From Litorivita sp050633545 (GTDB lineage Bacteria > Pseudomonadota > Alphaproteobacteria > Rhodobacterales > Rhodobacteraceae), in contig JBOEGS010000006.1 of NCBI GenBank assembly GCA_050633545.1, positions 248,001 to 312,000 of the forward strand: a stretch of 64,000 nt of DNA. The letters run 5' to 3'. The translations under genes and the position numbers were made by a program. The notes under the pieces were generated by a model, which saw only the letters and a list, made by a program, of their open reading frames with translations, made no database searches and was not told where the DNA came from. Below are positions 60,237 through 64,000 of this stretch, in pieces (the stretch's first letter is position 1; each line of letters begins with the position of its first letter).

Positions 60237-62369
60237 GTGGAAGCCGAGCAGACAGATAAGATCGCGGTAGAGCAGCTCTCGCAAGCGCAGGCGCGCGCCG
60301 AATTGGCGCGTTTGGCCGATATTCTGGCGCGGGCCAATGCGGCCTATCACACCGATGATGCGCCGGTGATGGATGACGCGGGTTTTGATGCGCTCAAACG
60401 CCGCAACGCCGAGATCGAGACGCGCTTTCCCGATCTCAAACGTGCCGATAGCCCGAGCGAGCAAATCGGCGCGGCCCCCGCCGAAGGCTTTGGCAAAATC
60501 ACCCATGCGGTGCGGATGCTGTCTTTGGGCAATGTGTTTACCGACGAGGACCTTGATGATTTTGTGCGCGGGGTGCGCAAATTCCTGTCTTTGGACGATG
60601 ACGCGCCTTTGGCCTTCACCGCCGAGCCGAAGATCGACGGGCTGAGCCTGTCTTTGCGCTTTGAGAAAGGCGAGTTGATCCAAGCGGCGACGCGCGGCGA
60701 CGGGGCCGTGGGTGAAAATGTCACCGCCAATGCACGGATGATCGCGGATATTCCGCAACGCCTGACCGGCGCGCCGGATGTGTTGGAGGTGCGCGGCGAG
60801 GTCTATATGTCCCACGCCGATTTCGCCGCCCTCAATGCCGCCCAAGAGGCGCGCGGGGGCAAGAGCTTTGCCAATCCGCGCAACGCGGCGGCGGGGTCGC
60901 TCCGGCAGCTCGACGCCGAGATCACACGTGCGCGCCCGCTGAAATTTTTTGCCTATGCTTGGGGGGAGCTGTCCGCGCCTCTGGCCAAGACGCAAAAGGG
61001 CGCGATCGAGCGTCTCGCCGCGCTCGGATTTGCAACCAACCCTTTGACAAAGCTGTGCAATAGCGCCGATGAGCTGCGCGACCATTACGCCCATATTGCC
61101 GCGCTGCGCCCCGATCTGGGCTATGATATCGACGGGGTGGTCTACAAGGTGGACGATCTGGCGCTGCAGGCACGGCTCGGGTTCCGCTCGACCACGCCGC
61201 GATGGGGGATCGCCCATAAGTTTCCCGCCGAACTGGCGTGGACGCGCCTGATTGGTATCGACATTCAGGTCGGCCGCACCGGCGCGCTCAGCCCCGTGGC
61301 GCGGCTCGATCCGGTGACCGTGGGCGGCGTGGTGGTGTCGAATGCGACGCTGCACAACGAGGATTATATCGCGGGTCTGGATGCCAAGGGCGGCGCAATC
61401 CGCGACGGCAAAGACATCCGCATCGGCGATCTGGTGCAGGTCTACCGTGCGGGGGATGTGATCCCGAAAATTGCCGATGTGGATTTGTCAAAACGCGGGC
61501 AGGAGGCCGCAGTCTTTGCCTTCCCGCATCACTGCCCCGAATGCGGCTCAGAGGCGATCCGCGAGGAGGGCGACGCGGTGCGCCGATGCACGGGCGGCAT
61601 CATTTGCCCCGCGCAAGCTGTGGAAAAATTGAAACATTTCGTCTCGCGCAAAGCCTTCGATATCGACGGGCTGGGCGCCAAACAGGTCGAGCAATTCTAT
61701 GAGGATGGATGGGTCAAAACCCCTGCGGATATTTTCGAGCTTGAGGCGCGCTATGGCAGCGGTATGCAGCAGCTCAAAAATCGCGAGGGATGGGGCGATA
61801 AAAGCGCGAAGAAGCTTTTTGAAGCGATTGATGAAAAAAGGAAAATCCCGCTGGAGCGGATGCTTTTCTCGCTTGGTATCCGCCATGTGGGCGAACAGGC
61901 GAGCAATCTGATCGCGCGCCGCTATGGCTCGTGGGAGGCGCTGGAGGCGGCGATGGTCGAGGCCGCCGGATGCGACGGGGCGCAGTGGGAGGCTTTGCTC
62001 AACATCGACGGCGTCGGAGAGGTCATGGCGCGCAGTCTTGTGATGGCCTTTGCGCAAGAGCAGGAGCGCGCCAGCATCGATGCGTTGATCGCGCAATTGA
62101 CGGTGCTGGACGCCGAACAACCCAAAACCGACGGCAGCCCCGTGGCGGGCAAAACCGTGGTTTTCACCGGCACGCTGGAGAAAATGAGCCGCGCCGAAGC
62201 CAAGGCACAGGCCGAGCGGCTCGGCGCCAAGGTCTCCGGTTCGGTATCTGCCAAAACCGATCTTTTGATCGCGGGGCCAGGGGCGGGCAGCAAGGCAAAG
62301 AAAGCGGCGGAACTGGGGATCGAGACGCTGGACGAAGACGGCTGGCTTGATCTGATCGCGGGGCAATGA
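60237..62369 (+). CDS. ligA: NAD-dependent DNA ligase LigA
   Basis: About 710 residues. The adenylation motif AEPKIDGLSLSLR carries the active Lys; NTase, OB, zinc-finger (CPECG and CTGGIICP), HhH and C-terminal BRCT (GKTVVFTGTLEKMSRAEAKAQ) domains follow in order. Seals nicks in replication and repair. GTG 60237 has AAGGGAG at good spacing; ATG 60210 is an alternative start. recG follows closely, so both repair genes may be co-transcribed. Confidence 0.95.
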   Translation: MEAEQTDKIAVEQLSQAQARAELARLADILARANAAYHTDDAPVMDDAGFDALKRRNAEIETRFPDLKRADSPSEQIGAAPAEGFGKITHAVRMLSLGNVFTDEDLDDFVRGVRKFLSLDDDAPLAFTAEPKIDGLSLSLRFEKGELIQAATRGDGAVGENVTANARMIADIPQRLTGAPDVLEVRGEVYMSHADFAALNAAQEARGGKSFANPRNAAAGSLRQLDAEITRARPLKFFAYAWGELSAPLAKTQKGAIERLAALGFATNPLTKLCNSADELRDHYAHIAALRPDLGYDIDGVVYKVDDLALQARLGFRSTTPRWGIAHKFPAELAWTRLIGIDIQVGRTGALSPVARLDPVTVGGVVVSNATLHNEDYIAGLDAKGGAIRDGKDIRIGDLVQVYRAGDVIPKIADVDLSKRGQEAAVFAFPHHCPECGSEAIREEGDAVRRCTGGIICPAQAVEKLKHFVSRKAFDIDGLGAKQVEQFYEDGWVKTPADIFELEARYGSGMQQLKNREGWGDKSAKKLFEAIDEKRKIPLERMLFSLGIRHVGEQASNLIARRYGSWEALEAAMVEAAGCDGAQWEALLNIDGVGEVMARSLVMAFAQEQERASIDALIAQLTVLDAEQPKTDGSPVAGKTVVFTGTLEKMSRAEAKAQAERLGAKVSGSVSAKTDLLIAGPGAGSKAKKAAELGIETLDEDGWLDLIAGQ

Positions 62370-62376
62370 GGCAGGT

Positions 62377-64000
62377 ATGAGCGGCAGACCCGAAGCGCTT
62401 TTCCCGCTTTTTGCGGAGCTGACCACGCTGGAGGGCGTCGGGCCGAAGATCGCGCAAAATTTTGCCAATATGCATGTAGAGCGTCCGCGTGATCTGCTGC
62501 TGACCTTGCCGCATTCAGGTATTGACCGGCGCGTGAAGGACACGGTGCAAGGGGCTGATTTGCCTGCGCATTTGACGGTTGAGGTCTTGGTCGGGCAACA
62601 CCGTCCCCCGCGTAATCGCGGCGGTGCCTACCGGATCAATGTCGAAGACAGCGAAGGCGCGTTTCAATTGGTGTTTTTCCACGCCAATGATCGCTATTTG
62701 AACGCGCATTTGCCCGAAGGATCGCGCCGCGTGGTGTCGGGCAAGGTCGAATTGTTCGACGGGATCGCCAATATGGTCCACCCCGAATATATGCTGCCCG
62801 TCGAAGAGGCGGGCGCGATCCCTGCGTTCGAGCCGGTCTATCCGCTCACGGCGGGGGTGACGCGGGCGGTGATGCTCAAGGCCGCGGCCTCGGCCCTGTC
62901 CAAAGCGCCCCAATTGGCCGAATGGATCGATCCCGCGCAAAAGCGGGTGGAAAAATGGCCCGATTGGCGCGCCGCGCTCGAGGCCGCGCACCATCCGCAA
63001 AAGGCGCAGGAACTGGCGGCGACGGCCCCTGCGCGGGCGCGATTGGCCTATGACGAGTTTATGGCGCATCAACTGACCTTGGGTCTGGCGCGGGCCAAAA
63101 TGCGCAGGGGTAAAGGCGTGGTGTCGCAAGGGACGGGGCGTTTGCAATCGCGGGTGCTTGCGGCGCTGCCCTATCGGCCCACGGGGGCGCAAAGCCGCAC
63201 GATCGAAGAGATCAGCCATGACATGGCGCAGCCCTTGAAAATGAACCGGCTTTTGCAAGGCGATGTGGGGGCGGGCAAAACATTGGTCGCCTTTATGGCG
63301 CTGTTGGTCGCCGTCGAAGCGGGCGGGCAGGGTGTGATGATGGCGCCGACGGAAATCCTTGCGCGTCAACACCTTGAGGGGCTGCGCCCCTTGGCCGAAA
63401 GCGCGGGCGTGGTGGTGGAAATCCTGACAGGCCGCGACAAATCGGGCGAGCGGCGCGCCAAGCTCGAGGCCTTGGAGTCTGGCAAGATCGACATTTTGGT
63501 CGGCACCCATGCGGTGTTTCAAAAGGATGTCGAATTTGCCGATCTGCGGCTTGCAGTGGTGGATGAGCAGCATCGTTTTGGCGTGCGCCAGAGGTTGGAG
63601 CTTGGCCGTAAGGGCGCGGGGGTGGATGTTCTGGTGATGACCGCCACGCCGATCCCGCGCAGCCTCGCCTTGGCGCAATATGGCGATATGGATGTCTCGG
63701 TGCTTGATGAAAAACCCCCGGGGCGAAAACCGATCAAAACCGCGATGATATCGATGGGGCGGATGGAGGAGGTGGTCGATCACCTGCGCCGCGCCATTGC
63801 CGAAGGACGCCAATGCTATTGGGTCTGCCCTTTGGTCGAAGAAAGCGAGGTCGTGGACCTGTCGAGCGCCGAGGAACGGTTCAAAACCCTGCGTGCGGCG
63901 CTTGGCGAAGGGGTGGTCGGGTTGGTGCACGGGCAATTGCCACCCGACGAAAAAGACGCCGCCATGCGCGCGTTTCAAAAGAGCGAAACTGCGGTTCTGG
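62377..64000 (+). CDS. recG: ATP-dependent DNA helicase RecG (5' part)
   Basis: The frame starts at ATG 62377, seven bases after ligA, and runs to the window edge without a stop, so the C-terminus is missing. The wedge/OB region (residues about 50-170) is followed by helicase motif I GDVGAGKTLVAFMAL (near residue 300), TEILARQHLEGL, and motif II VDEQHRFGVRQR. RecG remodels stalled replication forks. Only about 541 of some 690 residues are visible. Confidence 0.95.
   Translation, partial: MSGRPEALFPLFAELTTLEGVGPKIAQNFANMHVERPRDLLLTLPHSGIDRRVKDTVQGADLPAHLTVEVLVGQHRPPRNRGGAYRINVEDSEGAFQLVFFHANDRYLNAHLPEGSRRVVSGKVELFDGIANMVHPEYMLPVEEAGAIPAFEPVYPLTAGVTRAVMLKAAASALSKAPQLAEWIDPAQKRVEKWPDWRAALEAAHHPQKAQELAATAPARARLAYDEFMAHQLTLGLARAKMRRGKGVVSQGTGRLQSRVLAALPYRPTGAQSRTIEEISHDMAQPLKMNRLLQGDVGAGKTLVAFMALLVAVEAGGQGVMMAPTEILARQHLEGLRPLAESAGVVVEILTGRDKSGERRAKLEALESGKIDILVGTHAVFQKDVEFADLRLAVVDEQHRFGVRQRLELGRKGAGVDVLVMTATPIPRSLALAQYGDMDVSVLDEKPPGRKPIKTAMISMGRMEEVVDHLRRAIAEGRQCYWVCPLVEESEVVDLSSAEERFKTLRAALGEGVVGLVHGQLPPDEKDAAMRAFQKSETAVL

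Noticed and set aside
60008..60259. An 83-codon frame between ctrA and ligA
   Set aside because: It crosses the candidate terminator and overlaps the ligA start; no family features.
1..64000. CRISPR arrays, rRNA operons, insertion sequences and prophage
   Set aside because: No regularly spaced repeats, rRNA sequence, transposase or integrase frames were recognised.

Overview
The window is a gene-dense, high-GC stretch of an alphaproteobacterial chromosome, most likely from the family Rhodobacteraceae (Roseobacter/Rhodobacter group). The evidence is gene content and order: ihfA beside a long-tailed MerR protein and the plsX-fabH operon, cckA near recA-alaS, adjacent sciP-ctrA, a long-form dCTP deaminase, an ornithine-lipid acyltransferase (OlsB), and a Rhodobacter-type LexA box (GAAC-N7-GAAC) in front of recA. 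No species can be named from sequence reading alone.

Layout. 0-9.4 kb: an Fe-S carrier protein diverges from dgt; then, all on +, a degenerate SDR-fold protein, argS, a SPOR-domain membrane protein, nagZ, scpA, scpB and a small basic protein. 9.4-11.2 kb: a 375-base leader with several palindromes and a CtrA-like box, followed by a membrane diguanylate cyclase. 11.2-17.5 kb, on -: dcd, tRNA-Pro(GGG), the MerR protein, ihfA, fabH, plsX, rpmF and a DUF177 gene (lipid precursor and ribosome supply). 17.7-21 kb, on +: a BamE-like lipoprotein, OlsB and an ABC-F ATPase. 21-28 kb, mostly -: an SDR, an AbrB-family membrane protein, tRNA-Gly(CCC), a metal module (HMA-CDF-like transporter diverging from a CmtR-like ArsR regulator) that looks acquired, an orphan corrinoid-enzyme activator (ASKHA/DUF4445 with a 2Fe-2S domain) and a CaiB-type CoA transferase. 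28-38 kb, on +: guaB, an rRNA m5C methyltransferase, cckA, (a sulfotransferase-like gene on -), recA, alaS and DUF1330. 38-45 kb: typA, a FemAB/GNAT-like gene, a small membrane ORF, ssb, a lytic transglycosylase, an AraC regulator and miaA. 45-57.6 kb, all +: the envelope-biogenesis run pyrH-frr-uppS-cdsA-dxr-rseP-(small membrane ORF)-bamA-skp-fabZ-lpxA-lpxI-lpxB. 57.6-64 kb: mnmA on -, then sciP, ctrA, ligA and the start of recG on +.

How they work together. The window carries three parts of the CtrA phosphorelay circuit: CckA (hybrid kinase), CtrA (response regulator) and SciP (CtrA inhibitor). TTAA-N7-TTAA or near-match CtrA boxes precede cckA, ctrA and the diguanylate cyclase. This points to a loop linking CtrA and cyclic-di-GMP, as is known in related Rhodobacterales. 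A second theme is outer-membrane assembly (BamA, BamE-like, Skp, RseP, lipid A enzymes, OlsB, murein enzymes). A third is genome maintenance (RecA, LigA, RecG, ScpAB, SSB, IHF, Dgt, Dcd). I see no obviously new defence or biosynthetic system. The strongest leads are the CtrA-box set, the complex cyclase leader, the pseudoenzyme SDR with tandem repeats, the two small membrane proteins and the metal module with altered ligands.
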